The translations under genes and the position numbers were made by a program. DNA of 64,000 nucleotides from Embleya sp045207785 (lineage in GTDB: Bacteria; Actinomycetota; Actinomycetes; Streptomycetales; Streptomycetaceae): NCBI RefSeq assembly GCF_045207785.1, contig NZ_CP108776.1:6014001-6078000 (forward strand), given 5' to 3'. Shown piece after piece: positions 27,138 to 34,772 of this stretch (positions are counted from its first letter, which is position 1; every line of letters starts with the position of its first letter). A model generated the notes under the pieces. It did no database searches. It worked only from the letters and a program-made list of their open reading frames with translations, and had not been told where the DNA came from.

Positions 27138-27674
27138 TCAGTAGCGGGGCGGGAACTGGCCCGGCTCACCCATGTTCGGCACCCGCGGCGTCGGTACCTG
27201 CGGGGGCTGGACGTACTGCGCCGCGTACTGACCGGCGCCCGGCTGCGGAGCCTGGTGCACGGACTGCTGGGGCGGCTGCGGCGCGGCCGGGGCCATCGAC
27301 GCGTAGCCCGACATGTGCGCGTTGTTGTACTGGCCGCTGTTGTACTGCGGAGCGCTGTACTGCGCGGGTGCCGGAACCGGCAGCGAGGCGGGCAACGCCT
27401 GCATGGGGGCAGGTGAGTTGTAGCCGTAGCCGGGGGCCGACGCGCCGTACGAGGCCCCGTACGCCGGTGCGGGCGACGAGTACGAGGACGGGAGCGCCGG
27501 GAGGGCGGGAAGGGCCGGTCGTTCGCCGAAAAGCGGATGCATGGCGAAGTCCGGCACCGGCAGGTTGAAGGGGCCGATCTCCGGCCGGCCCCGTTCGGCC
27601 ACCAGACGGTCGTAGATCGGGGTCTCCGAATACGGCGAGTAGATGCCGCCGTCATAGGCGCGAGCCGAGGTCAT
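27138..27674 (-). CDS. DUF6643-like Pro/Ala/Tyr/Gln-rich protein
   Basis: 178 residues. A conserved head (MTSARAYDGGIYSPYSETPI, then YDRLVAERGRPEIGP) is followed by a low-complexity tail rich in Pro, Ala, Tyr and Gln (repeats such as QYNSGQYNNA). Streptomyces proteins with a very similar head are annotated DUF6643; their function is unknown. The tail looks disordered and could drive self-assembly or condensate formation (inference). TACCTT 7 bp before the ATG suggests a leaderless transcript. Confidence 0.65.
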   Translation of the reverse strand: MTSARAYDGGIYSPYSETPIYDRLVAERGRPEIGPFNLPVPDFAMHPLFGERPALPALPALPSSYSSPAPAYGASYGASAPGYGYNSPAPMQALPASLPVPAPAQYSAPQYNSGQYNNAHMSGYASMAPAAPQPPQQSVHQAPQPGAGQYAAQYVQPPQVPTPRVPNMGEPGQFPPRY

Positions 27675-28036
27675 GGCCGATAAGGTACGCGATTCGCGGC
27701 GGTTGCGAACCCCCTGGGTACTGACGAATTTCAGCGGGATGTGCCAGAACTTCGTCAAGGCCTGCCAATACCCTACGTCGGGGCGGTTCCGTAGCCTGCG
27801 CACGGCATGTGATAGGGCGTCACATTTCGGTCGAATCACCTCGACGGGCGTCTGGCCTTTCCCCGACCGGCCGAGCATGATGCGGTACGAGCAGGCTTCG
27901 TCACCTCGCGTCGTGATCGGGTCCCGGGTCGGGTCCGGGGCGATCCGCGTCGCGGATCGGGACGAAGCCGCCAACGTCCAGGGCAGCGTCGCTCGCCGGT
28001 CGGTGTCGGCCTGCCCTTCCGGCCGGGGAGGACCAC
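27675..28036. other. 362-bp divergent intergenic region
   Basis: Separates the DUF6643-like gene (-) from the ADP-ribosylglycohydrolase-like gene (+). It holds the leaderless -10 of the former (27682-27687) and the GGGGAGGA ribosome site of the latter (28025-28032). Between them I see no gene or strong structure. Confidence 0.45.
27682..27687 (-). promoter_or_regulatory. Candidate leaderless -10 element (TACCTT)
   Basis: On the minus strand TACCTT ends 7 bp before the ATG at 27674; no Shine-Dalgarno sequence is seen. Confidence 0.4.
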
Positions 28037-29260
28037 GTGCGGCAGGACACGCAAAAGGCGCAGGACGCGCGCGCCGACGGGCAGGCACGAACACAGGCAC
28101 AGGCGCGCACTCGGGCACGCGATCGCGCCGGCACCCGACGGGATCCGCAGAACACGCAGAACGCGCAGAACGCGCAGAACACGCAGAACACGCAGGACGC
28201 GCAGAGCACGCAGAACGCCCAGGGCGCGCGGAACCTTCGAGACCCTCGGGAAGCCGACGGGGACGCGATCGACCTCGCCATGGACGACGCACTGCCGCCC
28301 GCAGGCCCCGCCGACGCGCCACCTCCCGGAGCCGCGTTGCTCGACCGCATCCACGGCGGCTGGATCGGCCGTTCCCTGGGCGCGTACGAGGCGGCCCGGA
28401 TCCCCGACGGCTCGGGCGTACCGGACGCCGGCCGGGCCGAGGACCGCAGCGACGCGATGGACCGCGCGGTGCTGAGTCTGCGCGTCCTGGAGCTGTACGG
28501 ACCGGGCTTCACCAGTGCGCAGGTGGGCGCGTTGTGGCTGCTCACGCTGCCGTTCCTGCGCACACGCGCGGCCGAGCAGGCCGCGTACCGGAACCTGCTC
28601 GGCGGGATGTTGCCGCCCGCGACCGCGGCGAACGGGAACACGCACGGCGGCACCGACGAGGCGATCGCGCGGGGGGACCTGTACGGGTACGTCGCGCCCG
28701 GCGACCCGCGCCGCGCGGCCCGGTTGGCCCGCAAGGACGCCTGCGTGTCGCACACCGACGAGGGTCTGTACGCGGCGATGTGGAGCGCGGCCCTCGCGGC
28801 GGCGGCGTTCACCGCGCGCGACGCCGCGCAGGCGATCGGGGTGTCGCTGCGGCACATTCCGGTCGAGTCGCGGCTGTCCCACGCCTTACGGGACGTTCTG
28901 GTCGCCCACGCCCGCGGCCGGACCTGGGAGCAGACGGCGGCCGAGGTGCACCAGCGGCACGGCACCGGGACCCGGCGGGACGCGCTCGGGAACGCGTGTC
29001 TGATCGCGGCCGGACTGCTGTGGGGCGAGGGCGATCCGTGCCGGCGGATCGGTCTGACCGTGCGCGGCGGTTGGGACATCCACACGACGGCTCCGGTGGC
29101 GGGCTCGATCGCGGGCATCCTGCACGGCGCGGCGGCGAACTGGCCGTCGTCGGCGGCGGCCGAGGTCCGGACCGCGCTGCCCGGTCAGGAAGTGTGCGTC
29201 CTGGACGACCTGGCCCGGCGGACGCTCGCCGTGAGCCGCGCGGAGCCGCCGCTGCGGTGA
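28037..29260 (+). CDS. ADP-ribosylglycohydrolase-fold protein with degenerate metal site
   Basis: 407 residues. After an N-terminal tail with nine Q-x-x repeats comes an all-helical ADP-ribosylglycohydrolase domain: LDRIHGGWIGRSLGAYEA, LRVLELYGPGFTSAQVGALWL, SHTDEGLYAAMWSAALAAAAF and GGWDIHTTAPVAGSIAG. Active members cut ADP-ribose from proteins or DNA with two Mg2+ held by acidic residues; here the DD(D/E) cluster reads RSDAMD and the DTD motif reads DIH. The protein may have lost catalysis and act as a binder. GTG 28037 has GGGGAGGA just upstream. Family call is firm, activity is not. Confidence 0.82.
   Translation: MRQDTQKAQDARADGQARTQAQARTRARDRAGTRRDPQNTQNAQNAQNTQNTQDAQSTQNAQGARNLRDPREADGDAIDLAMDDALPPAGPADAPPPGAALLDRIHGGWIGRSLGAYEAARIPDGSGVPDAGRAEDRSDAMDRAVLSLRVLELYGPGFTSAQVGALWLLTLPFLRTRAAEQAAYRNLLGGMLPPATAANGNTHGGTDEAIARGDLYGYVAPGDPRRAARLARKDACVSHTDEGLYAAMWSAALAAAAFTARDAAQAIGVSLRHIPVESRLSHALRDVLVAHARGRTWEQTAAEVHQRHGTGTRRDALGNACLIAAGLLWGEGDPCRRIGLTVRGGWDIHTTAPVAGSIAGILHGAAANWPSSAAAEVRTALPGQEVCVLDDLARRTLAVSRAEPPLR
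28148..28228 (+). repeat. Nine in-frame 9-bp repeats (CAGAACRCG)
   Basis: Nine consecutive 9-bp units encode Gln-Asn-(Thr/Ala) and variants (QNT QNA QNA QNT QNT QDA QST QNA QGA) in the N-terminal tail of the ADP-ribosylglycohydrolase-like protein. The unit length keeps the frame when copy number changes. Confidence 0.85.
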
Positions 29261-29438
29261 CGACGGGCGGCGGTACACCGGCCTCGACCGGGCGTATCGC
29301 GGCCCCCCACATCGGGATGAACGGGTCGGAATCCGGCCGGCGAAGTGGCCCGTGGGCCACCGCCGGCCCGGCCCGTCGCCCGCCCGTGACGGCGATTTCG
29401 GGCCGGCCCGGCCGATGACACACCGTCACGTATGCGGG

Positions 29439-29855
29439 TCACGCCATCCACGGCGGTGAGACCCGGGCGGCCTCCTTCGGGGCGATGTCGCACGCGTCCG
29501 GCGGGGTGATGTCGTTCGGGTTGTACGCCAGGGCGCTCGCGGACGCGGTGACGATCGCGGTGAAGCCGGTCTCGGCGTCGGCGTACACCTGCCGGGGGAG
29601 GTCGGCCGGCACGACCACGGTGTCGCCCGCGCCGACGGTCAGCTTCTCCCCGGCCAGGTCGATGACGAAGGCGCCGGTGAGGACGGTCCAGATCTGCTCG
29701 GCGTCGAACGCGTGGTACGGGCCGACCGCCGCCGCGCCCATGTCCGCCCGCCACAGGGCCGCGACGGATCCGCCCTGGGTGGGCGAGGCGTAGGTGGTCA
29801 TGACGGCGTTGGGGGTGGTGGTGACGCGGACGTCGGCGCTGCGGATGACAGGCAT
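29439..29855 (-). CDS. Cupin domain protein
   Basis: 138 residues forming one cupin barrel: AVGPYHAFDAEQIWTVLTGAF (first motif, with one His) and VGAGDTVVVPADLPRQVYA (second motif). The metal-binding histidines are reduced, so catalysis is uncertain; small cupins may bind ligands or act as epimerase or dioxygenase. ATG 29855 has AGGAG 7-8 bp upstream. It is divergent from a MarR regulator with a palindromic operator in the 60-bp gap, so it is probably that regulator's target. Confidence 0.82.
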   Translation of the reverse strand: MPVIRSADVRVTTTPNAVMTTYASPTQGGSVAALWRADMGAAAVGPYHAFDAEQIWTVLTGAFVIDLAGEKLTVGAGDTVVVPADLPRQVYADAETGFTAIVTASASALAYNPNDITPPDACDIAPKEAARVSPPWMA

Positions 29856-29872
29856 GGTGCGATCTCCTAAAC

Positions 29873-29891
29873 TCGACAATGTCGTTGTCGA
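29873..29891. promoter_or_regulatory. Palindromic operator of the MarR/cupin pair
   Basis: TCGACAA and TTGTCGA form a perfect 7-bp inverted repeat around TGTCG, 18 bp upstream of the cupin start and 24 bp upstream of the MarR start. A further half site (GGTTGTC) lies at about 29904. The placement in a 60-bp divergent gap is typical of a MarR autoregulatory site. Confidence 0.65.
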
Positions 29892-29915
29892 AATAGTGAA
29901 CCAGGTTGTCTATTC

Positions 29916-30452
29916 ATGTCAAGAAGAGATCCCGCCGCGAGCGCCCCCGCGAACGATCCGACGGACAACCCCACCGCCGACCCCGCGAACGATCCCCCCG
30001 GTTTCGAGCTCCCGCTGCGCCTGTTGATGGCCTTCCGGACGCTGATCGACGAGGTGCACGCGGAACTCGCCCGCCAGGGCCACCCCGACATGCGCCCCAT
30101 GCACGGCTTCGTGTTCCAGGCGATCGGCCCGTACGGCACCACCGCCGCCGACCTCGGCCGCGTGCTCGGGGTCTCCAAGCAGGCCGCGGGCAAGACGATC
30201 GACGCTCTGGAGCGGATGGGCTACGTCGAACGCGCCGCGGATCCCGCCGACGCGCGGCGCAAGGTGGTCCGGCTCACCGCGCGCGGCTTCGACTCGCTCG
30301 CCAAGTCGGCCGCGATCTTCGAGCGATTGCGCGCCGAGTGGGCCGCGACGCTCGGCGCGGACCGGCTGCGCGCACTGGAGCGGGACCTGCGGACGATGAC
30401 CCCGGGGGACGTGTTCCACTTGGACATGCCCGCCTGGTTCGGCGGCGGCTGA
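29916..30452 (+). CDS. MarR-family transcriptional regulator
   Basis: 178 residues. A disordered, Asp/Pro/Asn-rich head (about 1-28) precedes a winged helix-turn-helix: GFVFQAIGPYGTTAADLGRVLGVSKQAAGKTIDALERMGYVER and the wing ADPADARRKVVRLTARG (shown here in parts of the same domain). MarR proteins are dimers released from DNA by phenolic or oxidant ligands. The cupin gene across the shared operator is the likely target, with autoregulation. Confidence 0.85.
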   Translation: MSRRDPAASAPANDPTDNPTADPANDPPGFELPLRLLMAFRTLIDEVHAELARQGHPDMRPMHGFVFQAIGPYGTTAADLGRVLGVSKQAAGKTIDALERMGYVERAADPADARRKVVRLTARGFDSLAKSAAIFERLRAEWAATLGADRLRALERDLRTMTPGDVFHLDMPAWFGGG

Positions 30453-30965
30453 CCGCCCGGGGGAGTCCTGTTCGAGGCCCGTCGGCCGCGTTCCAGGCCC
30501 AACCGGATGGCGACGAGTCGATCAAGTACTTATTCGTGACTGATTCCAGCTCGGGGTGAACCGCGTAGGTTTTCGAACGAGGGGAGTGAGCGCCTCGGTC
30601 CGGCGGTCGAGACGCTCCCTCCCCTCGCCCCACCCCGGTGGCTCCGACGACCGGCGCTCACGGGGGCGCCGGTCGGCGGGGGAGTCCACCCGGCTTCGTC
30701 GCACCTCCCGCCCTCGCACCTCCCGCCCTCGTACTCCCGCCTCGTACTCCCCCGGGATTAGCCCGTCCCCCCGGACATCGCGCGGAGTAACCCGGACGTC
30801 CGTCGTGGGCCCGACGAACGCGGCTCGCCGCCACGGAAGCCTTGAGGTCATGAGGACACCGTCGAAACAACCGCCCACGACCGACGGACGGTCGGGCCGC
30901 CGGCGCGGCCCCGGGCCGGGGGACCGCTCTGTCGGGGTCGAGGCGGTGTCGCGGAGGATGGCGGT
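30453..30965. other. 513-bp intergenic region before the two-component genes
   Basis: Contains tandem repeats at 30701-30756 and an Arg/Ser-rich open frame (30556-30969) with biased composition and no ribosome site, which I judge not to be a gene. The promoter of the histidine kinase gene must lie here. Confidence 0.45.
30701..30756. repeat. Short tandem repeats upstream of the histidine kinase gene
   Basis: Two perfect 15-bp copies of GCACCTCCCGCCCTC (30701-30715, 30716-30730) run into two 13-bp units starting GTACTCCC (30731, 30744). Confidence 0.7.
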
Positions 30966-32138
30966 GTGACGAAACGATCGGATGGCGGTGGGGTGTCCCT
31001 CGTGGACGTCCTGCTCGCCGTCGTCCTGGGCGCGGGTGCGATCTGGTCCGCGTGGATGTGGCCGGACCGGCGCGAACTGGACCCCCTGGGGGTGGCGTTC
31101 CTGTGCGCCGCGTCGCTCACGCTGGCCTGGCGGCGGGTCCGGCCCGGGGCGGTGTTGCTCGCGTCCTTCGTGCTCACGGTGCCCTACCACGCCCGGGAGT
31201 ACCTGCACGAGAGCGCGGCCACGCTCGCCCTGGTCGCGCTGGGTACGTACGCGGCGTACATCCGGCGCGCGCAGGCGATCGTGGTCGGTGGCCTGACCCT
31301 GATCGTCGTGCTCGTGGCGATGACGCTCGGCGGCGAGGATCCGCCCACCTGGCGGGAGCGCGGCGGGATGGCCGGCTGGGTCGTCGCCGCCCTGATCGCG
31401 GGGCAGGCGTGGCGCAGTCATCGGGACTACGTGGGCGCCATCATCGACCGGGCCGAACGCGCCGAGCGCACGCGCGACGAGGTGGCCCGGCGTCGGGTCG
31501 CCGAGGAACGCCTGCGGATCGCGCGCGACCTGCACGACCTGCTCGCGCACAGCATCACCCTGATCGGCGTGCAGGCGGGCGTGGCCGCGCACCTCGCGGC
31601 CCAGGAGCCGCCGCCGGAACGCACGGTGCTGGAAGGCGCGTTGGACACGATCGCCGAGACGTGTCGCAGCGCCCGGCACGAACTGCGGGCCACCCTCTCG
31701 GTGTTGCGGGACACGGAGGAGAGCGCGCCGTACGAGGCGGTGCCGGGCCTGGCCGGTCTGGACGGCCTCGTGCCGCTCACGAGCGCGGCCCGCTCCGCCG
31801 GCATCGCCGTCACGCTGACCGGCCACGACGGACCGCCGCCCGCGCCCGAGGTCGGCGTGGCCGTGTACCGGATCGTGCAGGAGGCGCTGACGAACGTGGT
31901 CAAGCACGCGCGGGCCCGCGTGGTCGAGGTCGAACTCCGCCGGGCGGCGGGAGAATTGTGGCTCACGGTGATCGACGACGGACGGGGAACGATGAACACG
32001 GAGGGACCCGGCTTCGGCATCCTGGGGATGGCCGAACGGGCACGCAGCGTCGGCGGGACGCTGAAGGCGGGCCCGGGTGCCAGTGGCGGCTTCACGGTCA
32101 CGGCCGTGCTGCCGATGACGCGACGGGGGACCGAATGA
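30966..32138 (+). CDS. Two-component sensor histidine kinase (NarL-partner type)
   Basis: 390 residues. Four to five N-terminal membrane helices (about 10-150), a short linker, then HisKA_3 with the phosphoacceptor His in ERLRIARDLHDLLAHSITLIG and an HATPase_c domain (YRIVQEALTNVVKHA, GFGILGMAERA). There is no large extracellular loop, so sensing is probably within the membrane. It phosphorylates the response regulator encoded next; the genes overlap by ATGA, implying coupled translation. GTG start at 30966. Signal unknown. Confidence 0.92.
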   Translation: MTKRSDGGGVSLVDVLLAVVLGAGAIWSAWMWPDRRELDPLGVAFLCAASLTLAWRRVRPGAVLLASFVLTVPYHAREYLHESAATLALVALGTYAAYIRRAQAIVVGGLTLIVVLVAMTLGGEDPPTWRERGGMAGWVVAALIAGQAWRSHRDYVGAIIDRAERAERTRDEVARRRVAEERLRIARDLHDLLAHSITLIGVQAGVAAHLAAQEPPPERTVLEGALDTIAETCRSARHELRATLSVLRDTEESAPYEAVPGLAGLDGLVPLTSAARSAGIAVTLTGHDGPPPAPEVGVAVYRIVQEALTNVVKHARARVVEVELRRAAGELWLTVIDDGRGTMNTEGPGFGILGMAERARSVGGTLKAGPGASGGFTVTAVLPMTRRGTE

Positions 32139-32836
32139 CGGCGGCCGGCGTGCTGCGCGTCCTGCTCGCGGACGACCAGCACCTGGTGCGGTCCGCGTTC
32201 GCGATGCTGGTGGGATCGGCCCCGGACATGGAGGTCGTGGGCGAGGCGGCGGACGGCCGGGCGGCCCTCGAACTCGCGCGCGCGATCAAGCCGGACGTCG
32301 TGGTGATGGACATCCGGATGCCGACCCTCGACGGGATCGAGGCGACGCGCCTGATCGCGTCGGATCCCGAACTGGCCCGGGTCCGGGTATTGGTGCTGAC
32401 CACCTACGAGGACGACGACAGTGTGCTGGCCGCGTTGCGCGCGGGCGCCGGCGGCTTCCTGGTCAAGGACACCCGCCCGGCCGAACTCCTGGCCGCGATC
32501 CGCACGATCGGCGCCGGCGAGGCCCTCCTGTCCCCGGGCCCCACGGCCCGACTGATCTCCCGCGTGCTGCGGCTGCCCGCACGGGCGGAGACCGAATCGG
32601 GATCGGCCCGGGTCGCCGACCTCTCCGCCCGCGAACGCGAGGTCCTGACCCTGGTGGGCCGCGGCCTGACCAACGCCGAGATCGGCACGCTCCTGGGCCT
32701 GAGCCCGCTCACCGCCAAGACCCACGTGAGCCGCATCATGTCGAAGCTGAACGCGCGGGACCGACCCCAACTGGTGGTGACCGCCTACGAGTCCGGGCTG
32801 GTCGTCCCGGGCGACGAGACGTCCCCGATGTCCTGA
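32135..32836 (+). CDS. Two-component response regulator, NarL/LuxR type
   Basis: 233 residues. The receiver domain has the acidic pocket (LADDQ), the phosphorylated Asp in VVVMDIRMP and the Lys in FLVKD; a LuxR-type helix-turn-helix follows (LSAREREVLTLVGRGLTNAE, LSPLTAKTHVSRIMSKL). Partner of the kinase immediately upstream. Neighbouring genes on the plus strand end here, so its targets are elsewhere or it regulates its own operon. Confidence 0.93.
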   Translation: MTAAGVLRVLLADDQHLVRSAFAMLVGSAPDMEVVGEAADGRAALELARAIKPDVVVMDIRMPTLDGIEATRLIASDPELARVRVLVLTTYEDDDSVLAALRAGAGGFLVKDTRPAELLAAIRTIGAGEALLSPGPTARLISRVLRLPARAETESGSARVADLSAREREVLTLVGRGLTNAEIGTLLGLSPLTAKTHVSRIMSKLNARDRPQLVVTAYESGLVVPGDETSPMS

Positions 32837-32858
32837 GGCGTGTCTTCGATCCCGGCCC

Positions 32859-33902
32859 TCAGTCCGCATAGACCGCCTGCGGCACCACCCGGTCGTCCGC
32901 CGGCAGGAACCTCGCCAAGTGCGTGTCGTACAAGCGCGTCCAGGTCCCGTCCGCGCGGACGCGTTGGAGGGACGCGTTGACGAAGCGGACCAGATCCGGG
33001 TGCTCCTTGGCGATCTCCAGGCCGTAGGGCTCGTGGCTGAGCTTCGGGCCCACGAGGCGGAGGTAGCGGTCCTGGGCCTGGAGGCCGACCATGATCGTGT
33101 CGTCGCCGACCGCGGCGTCGGCGGCGCCCTGTTGGATCCGCACGAGGCAGTCGGCCCAGGTGTCGCCGGACACGTCGACCAATCCCCGCGTCGCGCGCAC
33201 GTTCTCGGCGGCCGTCGTGCCGCCGACCGTGCACATCCGCGTTCCGGGCGGCAGCCCGGCCAGCCCCCGGGTGTGGTCCGCGGCGTCCGCGGGGGTGCCG
33301 CGGAGGACGAGTACGCGTTGGCCCGCCGCGTAGTAGGTCGAGCTGAAGTCGACCACGGCGCGCCGTCGGCAGTTGATGGTGACCGACTTCGCGACGATGT
33401 CGACGACGCCATTGGCGACGGACTGTTCGCGGACCGCGTTGGGCACGACGCGGAACCGCAGCCGGCTCGAATCGGCGCTGCCGAACAGGTCCTTGGCGAT
33501 CTCGCGGACCAGGTCGATGTCGAAGCCCTGGAGGCTGTTGTCGACGGCGTCGGCGTAGCTGAACGGATACGCGCTCTGGTCGATGCCGATGGTCAGGTAG
33601 CCCCGAGCGAGGATCCGCGCGAGCGAGCCGTCGGCCGTGTAGTCGGCGGCGTCGGGCGGGCCCGGCCGGGGGCGCAGGCTCGCGGTCGGCTCGCCGCAGG
33701 ACGCGACGGGCGAGGTGGTGGGCGCGGCCGCGGCGGTGCCCTGGGCGCCCGGAGCGGCCGCGGGATCGGTCGGGCCGGCGGCCGACCGGTGCGTGGGCGT
33801 ACACGACACGAGCACCACGCTCAGCGCGGCCAGAACGGCCACGGCCGAACCGGGGGCCCGGCGCCGATTCCCGTGCTTGGAACGGACTGCGTGCGAGGAC
33901 AT
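32859..33902 (-). CDS. Substrate-binding lipoprotein, family 3 (polar amino-acid type)
   Basis: 347 residues. Signal peptide with lipobox LVSC (about residue 34), an Ala/Pro/Thr linker, then an SBP_bac_3 domain: ILARGYLTIGIDQSAYPFSY, LQGFDIDLVREIAKDLFG, IVAKSVTINCRRRAVVDFSS and a periplasmic-type hinge. Family members bind glutamate, glutamine or other polar amino acids. No permease or ATPase gene is adjacent. A set of Cys (in VASCGEP, INCRRR, RMCTVGG, WADCLVR) suggests disulfides. ATG 33902 with GGAGG at 11 bp. Confidence 0.88.
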   Translation of the reverse strand: MSSHAVRSKHGNRRRAPGSAVAVLAALSVVLVSCTPTHRSAAGPTDPAAAPGAQGTAAAAPTTSPVASCGEPTASLRPRPGPPDAADYTADGSLARILARGYLTIGIDQSAYPFSYADAVDNSLQGFDIDLVREIAKDLFGSADSSRLRFRVVPNAVREQSVANGVVDIVAKSVTINCRRRAVVDFSSTYYAAGQRVLVLRGTPADAADHTRGLAGLPPGTRMCTVGGTTAAENVRATRGLVDVSGDTWADCLVRIQQGAADAAVGDDTIMVGLQAQDRYLRLVGPKLSHEPYGLEIAKEHPDLVRFVNASLQRVRADGTWTRLYDTHLARFLPADDRVVPQAVYAD

Positions 33903-34225
33903 GACGTGGCACACCTCCCGGGGCGGCGCGAGGGACACCGCTCGGCTCGTCCGGCTGCTGCCGTATCGCGACGCTAGCCGAGCGGAGCCGCCCGCCACCC
34001 GGGGAATTCCCCAGCTTTCGTGCCGGCCCACTCGACCGCCGGCCCGGCGACCCGGAATTCCATCCGATCCCCTTGCCGGCCGGGAGCGGCCAAGACGCTC
34101 ACCGACCCACAGCAGCCAGGCCCACCGGCGGATCGCCCTCCCCAGCGGATACCCTGCCTGCCTGCCGGCGCGTCGGCGCCGGGAGATGTGTGCGGCCCTG
34201 GGGAGGGTCTGCCGGGGGAGGGGCG
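33903..34225. other. 323-bp divergent intergenic region
   Basis: Between the family 3 binding protein (-) and the M48 remnant (+). It presumably holds both promoters and the GGGGGAGGGG ribosome site at 34215-34223. I see no gene or clear structure. Confidence 0.4.
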
Positions 34226-34727
34226 ATGAACATCGACGAGGCCACCACGGGGCAGACACAGCCATGTCCGGACTGCGGTACGGACGTTCAGTGCCGAGTA
34301 CCTCGCGGACCGGACCGCCGCCCGGGCGGGCTCCACCGCGTCCGCCGTGGAACTCATGGACCGGCTCTTGGTCATCGACTCCATCACCGCCGAACTGCGC
34401 CGACAGACCGTCGCTGCGCACACCCGGATCGGGCGGAGCAAGCCGCGCGGCGAGGTCGGGCCGGGCCTGTGGGAAGGTCTCGCGGCGCACGTCGCGAGCC
34501 TCCCGGAGCGCGAGTACGAACGGCTGCGCCGGGTCGGCGCGTTGCGTGGCCACAGCTTGGACGCGACGCACCCGCCCACCCACCTGCGTCGGCACGGTCT
34601 GGCGGCGGGTGGGCGGCATGGCGCAGGGGTTCGGCTCGATGAGAAGACCGGCGCCGCGATCGCGGTCGAGCCGGCCGGGGCCCGGGCTCGGGTGGCTCGT
34701 GAGGTGATTCGTGATCACGCGGTCTGA
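34226..34727 (+). pseudogene. M48-family membrane metalloprotease gene with a large internal deletion
   Basis: An intact ribosome site and ATG (34226) encode MNIDEATTGQTQPCPDCGTD, the zinc-ribbon head expected of Streptomyces M48 proteins. After about 22 codons the reading frame breaks near 34285-34293 and the tail of the same family continues in another frame: AEYLADRTAARAGSTASAVE, LMDRLLVIDSITAELRRQT, GLWEGLAAHVASLPEREYERLRR, ending at 34727. The membrane spans and the HExxH zinc site that should lie between are gone, a loss of roughly 200 codons or more. The tail alone could be read from ATG 34347 but would lack the catalytic domain. Confidence 0.75.
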
Positions 34728-34772
34728 ACCGTGGCCACCCGAGCCGAACCCGGTACATCCGAGCCCTGGGGC

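Noticed and set aside
30556..30969. 137-codon plus-strand open frame rich in Arg and Ser
   Set aside because: Composition reflects the high GC content and the tandem repeats at 30701-30756; there is no ribosome site or recognisable pattern, and it overlaps the kinase start.
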